A stretch of DNA of 56,736 nucleotides from an uncultured Sphingomonas sp. (GCA_913775975.1 CAJYLQ010000006.1:1-56736), one strand, 5' to 3'. Shown: positions 17,912 through 26,916, numbered from the stretch's first letter. The notes: generated by a model not told the origin, from the sequence alone. A program made the numbers and translations.

Positions 17912-19002
17912 CAGCGCACCAGCGGGTCGATGGTCGGGATCGTCCCGTCCGGGTTGAACTTCAACTCCGTCACCTTCACGTTGCGCAGGTGGTTCTGGTT
18001 GCTGAGCTGCGTATCGGCATAGAACAGCCACCACTTCCCGTCATGCTCGATGATCGAATGGTGCGATGTCCAGCCCTGCACCGGGTTCAGGATATGACCC
18101 TTGTAGGTGAAGGGGCCATAGGGATTGTCGCCGATCGCATAGTTGATGAAGTGCGTGTCGCCGGTCGAATAGGTGTAATAATATTTGCCGCCGCGCTTGA
18201 ACATCCACGATGCCTCGAAGAAGCGGCGGTCATGGTCGCCGCCCTTTACCGGCTGGCCCTGTTCGTCGAGGATCACGGCGTCGCGCACCGGCTCGGCGAA
18301 GGTCTTCATGTCCGGGTTCATCCGCACGACCTTGCCCGACAGCGCGGGCTGATCGTCCTGCTTCAGATCGGTATCGGAGCCGTTGGGGTCGTAGACGCCG
18401 TTCTTGTAACGCTGAAGCTGCCCGCCCCAGATGCCGCCGAAGTACATGTACACCTTGCCATCGCTGTCGGTGTACACGGCCGGGTCCATCGAGAAGCTGC
18501 CGGCAATCGGCTTCGGCTCCGCCTTGAACGGGCCCATCGGATTCTTCGACGTGGCGACGCCGATCTTGAACGCGCCGAGGCCGTTCTTGTCCTTCGTTTT
18601 GTCGCGCGCCGGGAAGTACAGATAGTAGGTGCCGTTACGATAGGCGGCGTCAGGCGCCCACATCTGCTGCGAGGCCCAGGGAACGTTCTTCACGTCGAGC
18701 GCGACGGGCCCGATCGTCACCGGCGCGCCGACCCGGTCCATCCGCAGCACGCGATAGTCGCGCATGGCGTACTGGTTGCCCAGATCGTCGGACGGCAGCG
18801 GCTGCGCGATGTCGTGGCTGGGATAGACGTAGATCTTGCCGTTGAAGACATGGGCGGAGGGATCGGCCGTGTAGATCTTCGTCACCAGCGGCTGCGACAG
18901 GTAATGGCGGCCGTCAGGCGCGGTCGGCTCCTGCGCGTACAGCGTCGCGCCGGCCGCCAGCGCCAGTGCGGCGCCTGCTGCCAGAAGCTGGGGGCGGATC
19001 AT
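17911..19002 (-). CDS. Secreted GH43 xylosidase/arabinofuranosidase
   Basis: A 363-residue exported enzyme (signal peptide to about residue 23, LYAQEP), so it acts in the periplasm or outside. The propeller residues are D47 (TADPSAH), D173 (SMDPAVY) and E263 (FFEASWMFKRGGKYY). It resembles GH43 enzymes with beta-xylosidase or alpha-L-arabinofuranosidase activity; which one cannot be told by eye. Start 19002 follows CAGGAGAG with six bases spacing. As first gene of the operon with xylB and xylA it couples release of pentoses to their catabolism. Confidence 0.87.
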   Translation of the reverse strand: MIRPQLLAAGAALALAAGATLYAQEPTAPDGRHYLSQPLVTKIYTADPSAHVFNGKIYVYPSHDIAQPLPSDDLGNQYAMRDYRVLRMDRVGAPVTIGPVALDVKNVPWASQQMWAPDAAYRNGTYYLYFPARDKTKDKNGLGAFKIGVATSKNPMGPFKAEPKPIAGSFSMDPAVYTDSDGKVYMYFGGIWGGQLQRYKNGVYDPNGSDTDLKQDDQPALSGKVVRMNPDMKTFAEPVRDAVILDEQGQPVKGGDHDRRFFEASWMFKRGGKYYYTYSTGDTHFINYAIGDNPYGPFTYKGHILNPVQGWTSHHSIIEHDGKWWLFYADTQLSNQNHLRNVKVTELKFNPDGTIPTIDPLVR

Positions 19003-19037
19003 GCGTCTCTCCTGTCGTCTATGCGATTTTGACGACC

Positions 19038-19066
19038 AGTGTAGCGCTAACAATTGCGTTCGCCAA
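19038..19066 (-). promoter_or_regulatory. Promoter of the GH43-xylB-xylA operon
   Basis: Minus strand: TTGGCG (19066-19061), 17-base spacer, TACACT (19043-19038). The -10 matches four of six, the -35 three of six. The operator-like palindrome 19039-19052 covers the -10 and half the spacer. Confidence 0.5.
19039..19052. promoter_or_regulatory. LacI/XylR-type operator-like palindrome (xyl operon)
   Basis: On the minus strand TGTTAGCGCTACAC. The core TTAGCGCTA is intact and the site differs from the ideal TGTTAGCGCTAACA in its outer right part. It overlaps the -10 of the xyl operon. It resembles, as I remember it, the operator of the xylose repressor of Caulobacter. Confidence 0.55.
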
Positions 19067-19092
19067 CTGCCCCCGGCAAATTTGTTGGACTG

Positions 19093-19122
19093 TTGACACG
19101 GGGCCCGGCGGGCCATGATACC
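19093..19122 (+). promoter_or_regulatory. Candidate promoter for the GH95 unit
   Basis: A perfect TTGACA (19093-19098) is followed after 18 bases by GATACC (19117-19122), a weak -10. It would give a leader of about 60 bases before the small ORF at 19193. Confidence 0.35.
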
Positions 19123-19192
19123 GTCACCCCAGACCCGCCGAAACGCGATCGCCAACGATCGTCAAATGACTGGTTCGAGAGGATAAAGCGCC

Positions 19193-19309
19193 ATGCGCGG
19201 ACGGCAGACGGGGGCAGGGGCGCGGCGTGCGCATCGGGGCCGGCGATACGGGCCTTGCGTGACGAATTATGTCCGGGCCATGCCGACGCACCCCGGTACG
19301 CCGCGATGA
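19193..19309 (+). CDS. 38-residue upstream ORF coupled to GH95 gene
   Basis: ATG 19193 has GAGAGG about nine bases upstream. The frame runs 38 codons (MRGRQTGAGARRAHR..., strongly basic) and stops at TGA 19307-19309, which overlaps the GH95 ATG at 19306 as ATGA. The GH95 start has no ribosome site of its own, so translation of this leader would deliver ribosomes to it. The peptide resembles nothing I know. The alternative is that the GH95 protein simply starts elsewhere. Confidence 0.4.
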   Translation: MRGRQTGAGARRAHRGRRYGPCVTNYVRAMPTHPGTPR

Positions 19310-21666
19310 TCGATGGCCCGCATCCGACCCGCCGGACGGTGCTGGAGGCCGGCACGGCGGCGACCGCGCTGGCCGCGCTGCCGGTGTCTGCCGTAGCCGC
19401 CAAAGGCGCCGGGGCCGGGCCGGGCGCAACGACGCTCTGGTATCGCGCTCCCGCCGCCGAATGGACGCAGGCGCTGCCGGTCGGCAACGGCCGTGTCGGC
19501 GCGATGGTGCATGGCGGCACCGCGTCCGAACGGGTGCAGCTGAACGAATCGACGCTCCACACCGGCAGCCCCTACGATCCCGTCAATCCGGAGGCGCGGG
19601 CCGCGCTGCCGCAGGTGCGCGCGCTCATCATGGCGGGCCGCTATGCGGAGGCGCAGGCGCTGGCCAATGCGAAGGTGATGGCCAGGCCGCTGACGCAGAT
19701 GGCGTACCAGCCGCTGGGCGACCTGATCCTCGACCTGCCGGGGCTGACGGGGGAGGCGAGCGACTATCGCCGCGACCTCGATCTGGACCGGGCGATCGCC
19801 ACCACCGTCTTCACGCAGGGCGGCACCCGCTTCCGCCGCGAGGTATATGCGGCGGCGGGGGAGCCGGTGATCGTCGTTCGGCTGACGGCGGATCGCCCCT
19901 TCACGCTGTCGGTCGGCCTGACCTCTCCGCAGGAGCGGGTGGCGGTGCCCGCGACGGGGGACCGGCTGACGCTGACCGGGCGCAACCGCGCGCGGGTCGG
20001 CATCCCCGGCGGCCTGCGCCTCGCCGCCCGGCTGCACGCGGTCCCGGATCGCGGCGGGCGGGTTGCGGCGGCGGGCGACGGGCTGCGGGTCGAGGGCGCG
20101 CGCGGCGTCACCCTCTACCTCGCCATGGCCACCAGCCATCGCCGCTTCGACGATGTCGGCGGCGATCCCGAGGCGCTGACGCAGGCCGCACTGGCGCGCG
20201 TCGCGGCACGCGGGGAGCCGGCGCTGCGGCAGGCGATGCTGGACGATCACCGCGCGCTGTTCCGCCGCACGATGCTGGACGTGGGCGAGACGCCGGCCGC
20301 CGCCGCGCCCACCGACGCGCGCATCGCCGCCGACCGGCTGGAGGCGGACCCGGCGCTGGCCGCGCTCTATTTCCATTACGGCCGCTACCTGCTGATCGCG
20401 TCGTCGCGCGCGGGCGGCCAGCCGGCCAATCTGCAGGGCATCTGGAACGATCGCGTCGATCCGCCCTGGCAGTCCAAATATACCGTCAACATCAATACCG
20501 AGATGAACTACTGGCCGGCCGAGGTCATGTCCCTGCCGGAGTGCATGGCCTCCTTCGTCGCGATGATGCGCGAACTGGCGATCACGGGGGAGCGGACGGC
20601 GCGCGACATGTACGGCGCGCGCGGCTGGGTCTGCCATCACAATACCGATCTGTGGCGCGCGACCGCGCCGGTCGACGGCGCGCAATGGGGCCTGTGGCCG
20701 ACCGGCGGCGCGTGGCTGTGCACGCATCTGTGGGACCATTACGATTATGGCCGCGACCTCGGCTTCCTGCGGTCGGTCTATCCGATCCTGCGCGGCGCGG
20801 CGCTGTTCTTCCTCGATACGTTGCAGGTCGATCCCGCGACGGGCGGGCTGATGACCAATCCGTCGCTGTCGCCGGAAAATGTCCATCCGAAGGGCGCGTC
20901 GATCTGCGCGGGGCCGGCGATGGACAACCAGATCCTGCGCGACCTGTTCGATCAGGTCGGCCGCGCCGCGACGCTGCTGGGCACCGACGCCGATCTCGTC
21001 CGCCAGTTCGCCGCCGCCCGCGCGCGCCTCGCCCCCGACCGGATCGGCGCGGGCGGCCAGTTGCAGGAATGGCGCGAGGACTGGGACCAGGCCGCGCCGG
21101 AGCCGAAGCACCGCCACGTCTCGCACCTCTATGCCCTGTTCCCCAGCGACCAGATCACGCCGGACGGCACGCCCGCGCTGGCGGCGGCGGCGCGGCGCTC
21201 GCTGGAGCAGCGCGGCGATGAATCGACCGGCTGGGCGACCGCGTGGCGCGCGAATCTGTGGGCGCGGCTGGGCGATGGCGACCATGCGCATCGCATCATC
21301 GCCTATCTGCTCGGCCCCGCACGAACCTATCCGAACATGTTCGATGCACATCCGCCCTTCCAGATCGACGGCAATTTCGGCGGCGCGCGCGCGATGGCGG
21401 AAATGCTGATGCAAAGCCGCGACGACGCGATCCTGCTGCTGCCCGCGCTGCCGCGCGCTTGGCCGACCGGCAGCATTACCGGCCTGCGTGCGCGCGGCGG
21501 CTGCGGCGTCGCGCTGCGCTGGCGGGACGGCATGCTGGAGGAGGCGGTGCTGACCCCCGCCATTGCCGGCCGCCGCCGGGTGCGGCTGGGTGCCGCCGCC
21601 GTCACGCTCGACCTGAAACCCGGCCGCCCCGTCCGCCTGCGCGGCGCCGGCCTGACCATCGCCTGA
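19306..21666 (+). CDS. Glycoside hydrolase family 95 (alpha-L-fucosidase/galactosidase)
   Basis: A 786-residue exported enzyme with a twin-arginine-like leader (TRRTVLEAGTAATALAALPVSAVAA). The N-terminal beta domain opens with LWYRAPAAEWTQALPVGNGRVGAMVHGG and NESTLHTG, typical of GH95; the (alpha/alpha)6 domain shows NINTEMNYWPAE (asparagines that activate the water), SLSPEN (general acid Glu) and FQIDGNFGG (Asp), the residues known from the bifidobacterial 1,2-alpha-L-fucosidase. GH95 members cleave alpha-L-fucose or alpha-L-galactose from xyloglucan or from glucuronoarabinoxylan. Start at 19306 is chosen for the Tat leader and the ATGA overlap with the upstream small ORF. An esterase gene follows 17 bases downstream. 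Confidence 0.88.
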   Translation: MIDGPHPTRRTVLEAGTAATALAALPVSAVAAKGAGAGPGATTLWYRAPAAEWTQALPVGNGRVGAMVHGGTASERVQLNESTLHTGSPYDPVNPEARAALPQVRALIMAGRYAEAQALANAKVMARPLTQMAYQPLGDLILDLPGLTGEASDYRRDLDLDRAIATTVFTQGGTRFRREVYAAAGEPVIVVRLTADRPFTLSVGLTSPQERVAVPATGDRLTLTGRNRARVGIPGGLRLAARLHAVPDRGGRVAAAGDGLRVEGARGVTLYLAMATSHRRFDDVGGDPEALTQAALARVAARGEPALRQAMLDDHRALFRRTMLDVGETPAAAAPTDARIAADRLEADPALAALYFHYGRYLLIASSRAGGQPANLQGIWNDRVDPPWQSKYTVNINTEMNYWPAEVMSLPECMASFVAMMRELAITGERTARDMYGARGWVCHHNTDLWRATAPVDGAQWGLWPTGGAWLCTHLWDHYDYGRDLGFLRSVYPILRGAALFFLDTLQVDPATGGLMTNPSLSPENVHPKGASICAGPAMDNQILRDLFDQVGRAATLLGTDADLVRQFAAARARLAPDRIGAGGQLQEWREDWDQAAPEPKHRHVSHLYALFPSDQITPDGTPALAAAARRSLEQRGDESTGWATAWRANLWARLGDGDHAHRIIAYLLGPARTYPNMFDAHPPFQIDGNFGGARAMAEMLMQSRDDAILLLPALPRAWPTGSITGLRARGGCGVALRWRDGMLEEAVLTPAIAGRRRVRLGAAAVTLDLKPGRPVRLRGAGLTIA

Positions 21667-21683
21667 TCCGGGAGTTTCCACCG

Positions 21684-22748
21684 ATGAAGACCATGCTGAC
21701 CGCGCTCGCCCTGCTCGCCCCCGCCGCCATCGTCCCGGCAACGCTGGCGGCGCAGGTGCAGACGCCCGCGCCCGCCGCCGTGCCCGGCGCGAAGCCCGTG
21801 ACGATCGAGCGGATCACCGTCCACTCGCCCGCGATCGAGGGCAATCTGGAGGGGGAGAGCCCCGACCGGGCGGTGCTGGTGCTGCTGCCGCCCAGCTATC
21901 GCACCTCGCCGGGGCGCCGCTATCCCGTCGTCTACGCGCTGCACGGCTATTCGATCGGCGCGGAGCAATGGGCCAAGGAAATCCACGTGCCCCAGACGAT
22001 CGAGGGCGCCTTCGCGAAGGGCGCGCGCGAGATGATCGTCGTGATGCCCGACAGCAAGACGGCGCATAACGGCTCCTTCTATTCCCGCTCGCAGACGGTC
22101 GGCGATTTCGAGACGTTCGTGTCGCGCGACCTCGTCCGCTATATCGACGGGCATTACCGCACCGTCGCCGACCGGCAGAGCCGGGGCCTCGCGGGCCATT
22201 CGATGGGCGGGTACGGCACCGCGCGGATCGGGATGCTGCACCCGGACGTGTTCGGCGCGATCTACATGATGAGCCCGTGCTGCCTGTCGACCCGCGCGCT
22301 CGGCCAGACCGACGCGGAGCAGGAAAAGGCGATCCGCGCGCTGCGTTCGCCGGCGGACAGCGCCACCCTGTCCTGGGGTTTGCGCGCGCAGCTGGCGACG
22401 GCGGCGGCCTGGTCCCCCAATCCGAAGGCGCCGCCGCTCTATCTCGACCTGCCGGTGAAGGACGGCGTGCCCCAGCCCGACGTGCTCGCCCGGTGGAGCG
22501 CCAACGCGCCGCTCGCGATGTTCGACCAGCATGTCGGCGACCTGCGCCGCTATCGCGCGATCGGCATCGACGTCGGCGATCGCGACGGGCTGAAGGCCGA
22601 TGCCGAACGGCTGCACGAGGCGATGGACCGCTATGGCATCGCCAATCGCTTCCAGATCTATCCGGGCGACCATACCAGCGGCGTCGCGGGCCGCGTGCAG
22701 GACGTGATGATGCCCTTCTTCTCGGACGCGTTGGTCTTCCCGCGCTGA
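21684..22748 (+). CDS. Secreted CE1-type esterase (feruloyl/acetyl esterase-like)
   Basis: A 354-residue exported alpha/beta hydrolase of the esterase D group (signal peptide to about residue 23, LAAQ). YPVVYALHGYS holds the oxyanion strand, GHSMGGYG the catalytic S173, IGIDVGDRDG the acid and YPGDHTSGV the histidine. Such enzymes in xylan clusters remove feruloyl or acetyl groups; here the partner GH95 gene 17 bases upstream supports a side-chain-trimming unit. GGGAG lies nine bases before ATG 21684. It converges with ligD. Confidence 0.83.
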   Translation: MKTMLTALALLAPAAIVPATLAAQVQTPAPAAVPGAKPVTIERITVHSPAIEGNLEGESPDRAVLVLLPPSYRTSPGRRYPVVYALHGYSIGAEQWAKEIHVPQTIEGAFAKGAREMIVVMPDSKTAHNGSFYSRSQTVGDFETFVSRDLVRYIDGHYRTVADRQSRGLAGHSMGGYGTARIGMLHPDVFGAIYMMSPCCLSTRALGQTDAEQEKAIRALRSPADSATLSWGLRAQLATAAAWSPNPKAPPLYLDLPVKDGVPQPDVLARWSANAPLAMFDQHVGDLRRYRAIGIDVGDRDGLKADAERLHEAMDRYGIANRFQIYPGDHTSGVAGRVQDVMMPFFSDALVFPR

Positions 22749-22772
22749 GCGGGGCCGGCGTGGGGAGGGAGG

Positions 22773-25298
22773 TTACAGGTCGGGCAGCGTCTGGTCGGCC
22801 GTCCCCCAGCCCGCCAGCGCTCGCGATGCGGCCCGCCGCCGAAGCTCCGCGCCGTCGCGCACCGACCAGCGTGCGGCGGTTTCGATCGTCCGCAGCTCCG
22901 TCCACGATACCGGCGCGGCGACCGGCGCGCCGGCGCGGGCGCGCGCCGAATAGGGCAGGATCGCGGTCGATCCCCGCTGGTTGCGCAGCCAGTCGATGAA
23001 GATCCGGCCCTTGCGCTTCGCCTTGGCCATCGTCGCGACGAACCGATCGGGCTCCGCCTGCGCCAGCGCGCGGGCGAAGCGGCTGGCGAAGTCCTTCACC
23101 GCCGGCCACTCCGCGGCGGGCGTCAGCGGCACGACGACATGCACGCCCTTGCCCCCCGACAGCATCGGGAAGCTGACCAGCCCCAGTTCGGCCAGCTGCG
23201 CCTTCAGATGCTCCGCTGCCGCCTTCGTCTCGGCAAAGCCCAGCCCCTCGTCGGGATCGAGGTCGAAGATCATGCGGTCGGGCCGCTCGACATCCTCGAC
23301 CCGCGATCCCCAGCCATGGAATTCGATCGACCCCATCTGCACGCAGGCGACGAGGCCATCGACGCTGTCCACCCACAGGTAGTTTTCGGTCGAGCCGTCC
23401 TTCTCGCGGATCGGCACCTGGTGGACCATCTCGCCGAAGCTGCCGGCATCATGTTTCTGGAAGAAGCAGGCGCGCGCCCGCCCCTGCGGGCAGCGGACCA
23501 GGCTGATCGGCCGGTGGCCGGTCCAGGGCAGGATCAGCGGCGCCATGCCCACGCAATAGTCGGCCAGATCGCCCTTGGTCACATGCGATTCGGGAAAGAT
23601 CACGCGGTCGGGGTTGCTGACCGTCACGGTCGGCGCGGGTGGGGCGGCGGCCGCATCGTCAGGCGCATCGGCGGGCGGGGCGGCGGGCCGTTCGTCCACC
23701 ACCTCGCTGGCGGGCTTGTCGCCGCGCAGGCCGATGAAGCTGGCATGGCGCAGCATCCCGTCCGGCGTCAGCTCGGCAAAGGCGACCTCCGCCACCAGCT
23801 TCGGCGTCACCCAGCGCGCGCCGCGCACCATCGCGCGCGGCGCCGCGACCGGCGCGCTCTTGCGGGCCAGCCTCTCCAGTTTCGGCAGCATCGATGCGAT
23901 CGTGTCCTGCGTGAAGCCGGTCCCGACCTTCCCGCGATAGGCATAGCCGTCCCCTTGGCGCACCCCCAGCAGCAGCGAGGCGAAGCCGCGTCCGCGCGTG
24001 GAGGGCTGCCAGCCGACGATCACGAACTCCTGCCGGGCGATGCACTTCGCCTTCAGCCAGCCGCGTGTCCGCCCGCCGCGATAGGGCGCATCGGCACGTT
24101 TCGAGACGATGCCCTCCAGCCCCTCCGCGCACATCTGCGCGAACAGCGCCTCGCCCGACCCCTCGACATGGTCCGAAAAGCGCAGCGCCTCGCTGCCCTC
24201 GCCGATGACGTCGCGCAGCCGTGCCTTGCGGTCCGTCAGCGGCAGGCCGGTCAGGTCGTCGCCATTCTGATCCAGCAGGTCGAACGCCATCAGCGTCATC
24301 GCGCCGCCTTCGGCAATCGCGGTCTTCAGCGCGGCGAAGTCGGGCTTGCCGTCCTTCAGCGTCACGATCTCGCCGTCGATCACCAGGCGGCCGGGCAGCG
24401 CGGCGGCGGCCTGCGCGATGGCGGGAAACTTGTCCGTCCAGTCGAGGCCGTTGCGGGTGAACACGGTCGCCGTGCCGCCATCGACGGCGACGATCGCGCG
24501 ATAGCCGTCGAACTTCACCTCATGCAGCCAGCCTGAGCCGGCGGGGGGCGTATCGACGAGGGTGCAAAGCTGCGGCTCGCGGAACGACAACGCCTCGCCG
24601 GCACGGGGCGGGGGGCCGTCGCGCACAGCCGGGGTGGTGGAGGGGGACGTGCGCGATCGCTTCGCCTTCAACCCGCTCGCGTCCGCCGACTTCGCGTGTC
24701 TCCCGCCCCGCGACCGGGCAGGGGCCTTTCCCTCCGCGATCTCCGCCATCGTGCGTCCGGTCGTGACGCTCGTCAGCGCCTCGTCGACCAGCGTATCCGT
24801 GCCGCCCGCCTCGCCATCGGCGATCTTGCGCAGCAGCCAGTTCTCCCGCTTTTCCTTGGGCCGACCCTTCAGCCGGATCAGCAGCCATTCGCCGCGCATC
24901 CGTTCGCCATCGAGCGTGAAGTGCAGATGGCCCTTGTCCAGATCCTTCGCGCTCTTGCCCTTCACCGGCGACCAGGTGCCGCGATCCCACAGCATCACCG
25001 TGCCGCCGCCATATTCGCCGGCGGGGATCGTCCCCTCGAACGTCGCATAGGATAGCGGATGGTCCTCCGTCCGCACCGCCAGCCGCTTCTCGTCGGGGTC
25101 CAGGCTGGGCCCGCGCGTGACCGCCCAGCTTTTCAGGACGCCGTCCACCTCCAGCCGGAAATCCCAGTGCAGCCGCGTCGCGTCATGCTTCTGGACGATG
25201 AAGCTGTTGCCATGTCCCGGCGCCAGCGTACCGGCGGGCTCCGCCGTCTTCGCGAAATCGCGTTTCGCATTGTAGCGGGCGAGCGGGTCGGCCGTCAT
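22773..25298 (-). CDS. ligD: ATP-dependent DNA ligase D (NHEJ)
   Basis: An 841-residue multifunctional end-joining enzyme. Order of domains: 3'-phosphoesterase (residues 1-170; FIVQKHDATRLHWDFRLE, EGTIPAGEYGGGTVMLWD), a basic Ser/Pro/Lys linker (about 190-230), ATP-dependent ligase (about 230-530; lysine nucleophile K262 in EVKFDGYR, VIDGEIVTL, EGIVSKRADAPYRGGRTRGWLKAKC), and the primase-polymerase domain (about 555-841; RCPQGRARACFFQKH, IFDLDPDEGLGF with metal-binding Asp residues, LSGGKGVHVVVPL). PE-Lig-Pol is the usual order outside mycobacteria. The ku gene lies 42 bases upstream on the same strand, so the pair forms a complete two-component NHEJ system. Confidence 0.95.
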   Translation of the reverse strand: MTADPLARYNAKRDFAKTAEPAGTLAPGHGNSFIVQKHDATRLHWDFRLEVDGVLKSWAVTRGPSLDPDEKRLAVRTEDHPLSYATFEGTIPAGEYGGGTVMLWDRGTWSPVKGKSAKDLDKGHLHFTLDGERMRGEWLLIRLKGRPKEKRENWLLRKIADGEAGGTDTLVDEALTSVTTGRTMAEIAEGKAPARSRGGRHAKSADASGLKAKRSRTSPSTTPAVRDGPPPRAGEALSFREPQLCTLVDTPPAGSGWLHEVKFDGYRAIVAVDGGTATVFTRNGLDWTDKFPAIAQAAAALPGRLVIDGEIVTLKDGKPDFAALKTAIAEGGAMTLMAFDLLDQNGDDLTGLPLTDRKARLRDVIGEGSEALRFSDHVEGSGEALFAQMCAEGLEGIVSKRADAPYRGGRTRGWLKAKCIARQEFVIVGWQPSTRGRGFASLLLGVRQGDGYAYRGKVGTGFTQDTIASMLPKLERLARKSAPVAAPRAMVRGARWVTPKLVAEVAFAELTPDGMLRHASFIGLRGDKPASEVVDERPAAPPADAPDDAAAAPPAPTVTVSNPDRVIFPESHVTKGDLADYCVGMAPLILPWTGHRPISLVRCPQGRARACFFQKHDAGSFGEMVHQVPIREKDGSTENYLWVDSVDGLVACVQMGSIEFHGWGSRVEDVERPDRMIFDLDPDEGLGFAETKAAAEHLKAQLAELGLVSFPMLSGGKGVHVVVPLTPAAEWPAVKDFASRFARALAQAEPDRFVATMAKAKRKGRIFIDWLRNQRGSTAILPYSARARAGAPVAAPVSWTELRTIETAARWSVRDGAELRRRAASRALAGWGTADQTLPDL

Positions 25299-25340
25299 CT
25301 CATCCGGCCCGGGTCACGGCGGGGGTGCGCGAGGCCGCGA

Positions 25341-26255
25341 TCAGGCACGTTTCTTCGCCGCCGGCTTACGCGCTGTCGCCTTGGTCGCCGTCGCCTTCTT
25401 TGCCGGTGCCTTCTTGGCGGGCGCCTTCTTCGCATCCGATGCCTTCGCCGAAGCGGCGCTTGACGCCGGCTTCTCACCCATCGACTTGCGCAGCGCCGCC
25501 ATCAGGTCGACCACATTGGTCCCGCTCGGTTCGTCGCCGCCCTTGTCCTCGATGATCTTGCGGCCCTTTGCCTTGCGCTTCTTCTCGACCAGCGCCTTGA
25601 GGGAATCGACGTAGCGGTCGTGGAAGCCGGCGGGGTCGAAATCGCCCGATTTGCGAGCGATCAGGGCTTCCGCCAGATCGAGCAGTTCAGGCTCCGGCTT
25701 GGCATCGGGAATGTCGCGGAAATAGCCCTGCGCCTTGTGCACCTCGTCGGCATAGCGCAGCGTTTCCAGCACCATGCCGCGCCCGCACGGTTTCAGGCTG
25801 ACGACATATTCGCGCCCGCGCATCGCCAGCTGACCCAGCCCGACCTTCTTCGTACGGCGCAGCGCCTCTCGCAGAACGATGAACGCCTCTTCGGCCAGAT
25901 CGTCGGCGGGCACGACGAAATAGGGCTTCTCATAATAGAGCACGTCGATGTCCGAGGCGTCGACGAACCGCGTCAGTTCCAGCGTCTTCTTCGATTCCAG
26001 CTTTACCGCGTCGATCTCGTCCTGATCGAGCAGCACATATTCGCCCTTCGAAACCTCGTAGCCCTTCATGATCTCGTCGACATCGACGGCGCCGATGCCG
26101 GTCGCGACCTTTTCGTAGTGGATGGGCTGGCCGGACGGCTCGTGGATCTGGCGGAACTGCACCGCCGCGCCGCTCTTCGTCGCCGAATAGATCTCCACGG
26201 GAATGGAGACGAGGGCGAGCCGGATCTGACCCTGCCAATATGCGCGCGCGGCCAT
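25341..26255 (-). CDS. ku: Ku DNA-end-binding protein
   Basis: A 304-residue bacterial Ku that encircles broken DNA ends and recruits LigD. The core ([87 protein letters not shown]) spans about residues 1-255. The C-terminal 45 residues are a low-complexity Lys/Ala/Pro tail with repeated AKKAP units, known from bacterial Ku proteins to contact DNA. It is the first gene of the ku-ligD unit and diverges from pdxH. Confidence 0.95.
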   Translation of the reverse strand: MAARAYWQGQIRLALVSIPVEIYSATKSGAAVQFRQIHEPSGQPIHYEKVATGIGAVDVDEIMKGYEVSKGEYVLLDQDEIDAVKLESKKTLELTRFVDASDIDVLYYEKPYFVVPADDLAEEAFIVLREALRRTKKVGLGQLAMRGREYVVSLKPCGRGMVLETLRYADEVHKAQGYFRDIPDAKPEPELLDLAEALIARKSGDFDPAGFHDRYVDSLKALVEKKRKAKGRKIIEDKGGDEPSGTNVVDLMAALRKSMGEKPASSAASAKASDAKKAPAKKAPAKKATATKATARKPAAKKRA

Positions 26256-26340
26256 CGCTGAACCCTTGTTCTGGAACGGGTTGAATGTCCGTGGCGACGG
26301 ACTCGTTCCGTTCGCGCGGCAAATCGGCTATGGCGCGGCG

Positions 26341-26916
26341 ATGAACGATCCGCTGTCGATGTTCGACGCGTGGCTGGCAGAGGCCGTCGCGTCGGAACCC
26401 AATGATCCCAACGCCATGGCGCTCGCCACCGCGGATGCGGATGGCCGCCCGTCGGTGCGCATGGTGCTGCTGAAGGGGCATGGCCCGGACGGATTCGTCT
26501 TCTACACCAACCGCGACAGCCGCAAGGCGGGCGATCTGGCCGCGAACGCGCAGGCCGCGCTCCTCTTCCACTGGAAGTCGCTGCGGCGGCAGGTGCGGAT
26601 CGAGGGGCCGGTGACGCTGGCGAGCGATGCGCAGTCCGACGCGTATTTCGCCTCGCGCGGGCGCGATTCGCAGCTGGGCGCCTGGGCGTCCGACCAGTCG
26701 CGCGCCCTCGACCGGCGCGAGACGTTCGAGGCGCGGTTCGCGGCGATGCAGACGCGGTTCGAGGGGCAGGACGTGCCCCGCCCGCCGCACTGGGGCGGCT
26801 ATGTCGTCGCGCCGACGCAGATCGAATTCTGGCAGGATCGCGCGCACCGCCTGCACGAACGCCGCGTCTTCACGCGCGCAGGCGGCGGCTGGACCGAAGG
26901 ATTGCTGTTCCCATGA
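26341..26916 (+). CDS. pdxH: Pyridoxamine 5'-phosphate oxidase
   Basis: A 191-residue FMN enzyme making pyridoxal 5'-phosphate from the pyridoxine or pyridoxamine phosphate. It shows [21 protein letters not shown] (FMN site), [50 protein letters not shown], and the C-terminal signature [17 protein letters not shown]...RLHERRVF. Length is a little shorter than E. coli PdxH at the N-terminus, as often in alphaproteobacteria. Start 26341 is the ATG right before the domain; 26266 in frame would add 25 atypical residues. No clear ribosome site is seen. Its stop overlaps the next start (ATGA). Confidence 0.94.
   Translation: MNDPLSMFDAWLAEAVASEPNDPNAMALATADADGRPSVRMVLLKGHGPDGFVFYTNRDSRKAGDLAANAQAALLFHWKSLRRQVRIEGPVTLASDAQSDAYFASRGRDSQLGAWASDQSRALDRRETFEARFAAMQTRFEGQDVPRPPHWGGYVVAPTQIEFWQDRAHRLHERRVFTRAGGGWTEGLLFP

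Noticed and set aside
19267..21741. 824-codon open frame opposite the GH95 gene
   Set aside because: Shadow frame with Arg/Gln/Ala-rich composition and no start signal; GH95 on the other strand is convincing.
26256..26340. EcfG-type promoter for ku or pdxH based on GGAAC at 26274 and on the minus strand near 26325
   Set aside because: No GTT at the required 16-17 base distance on either strand.
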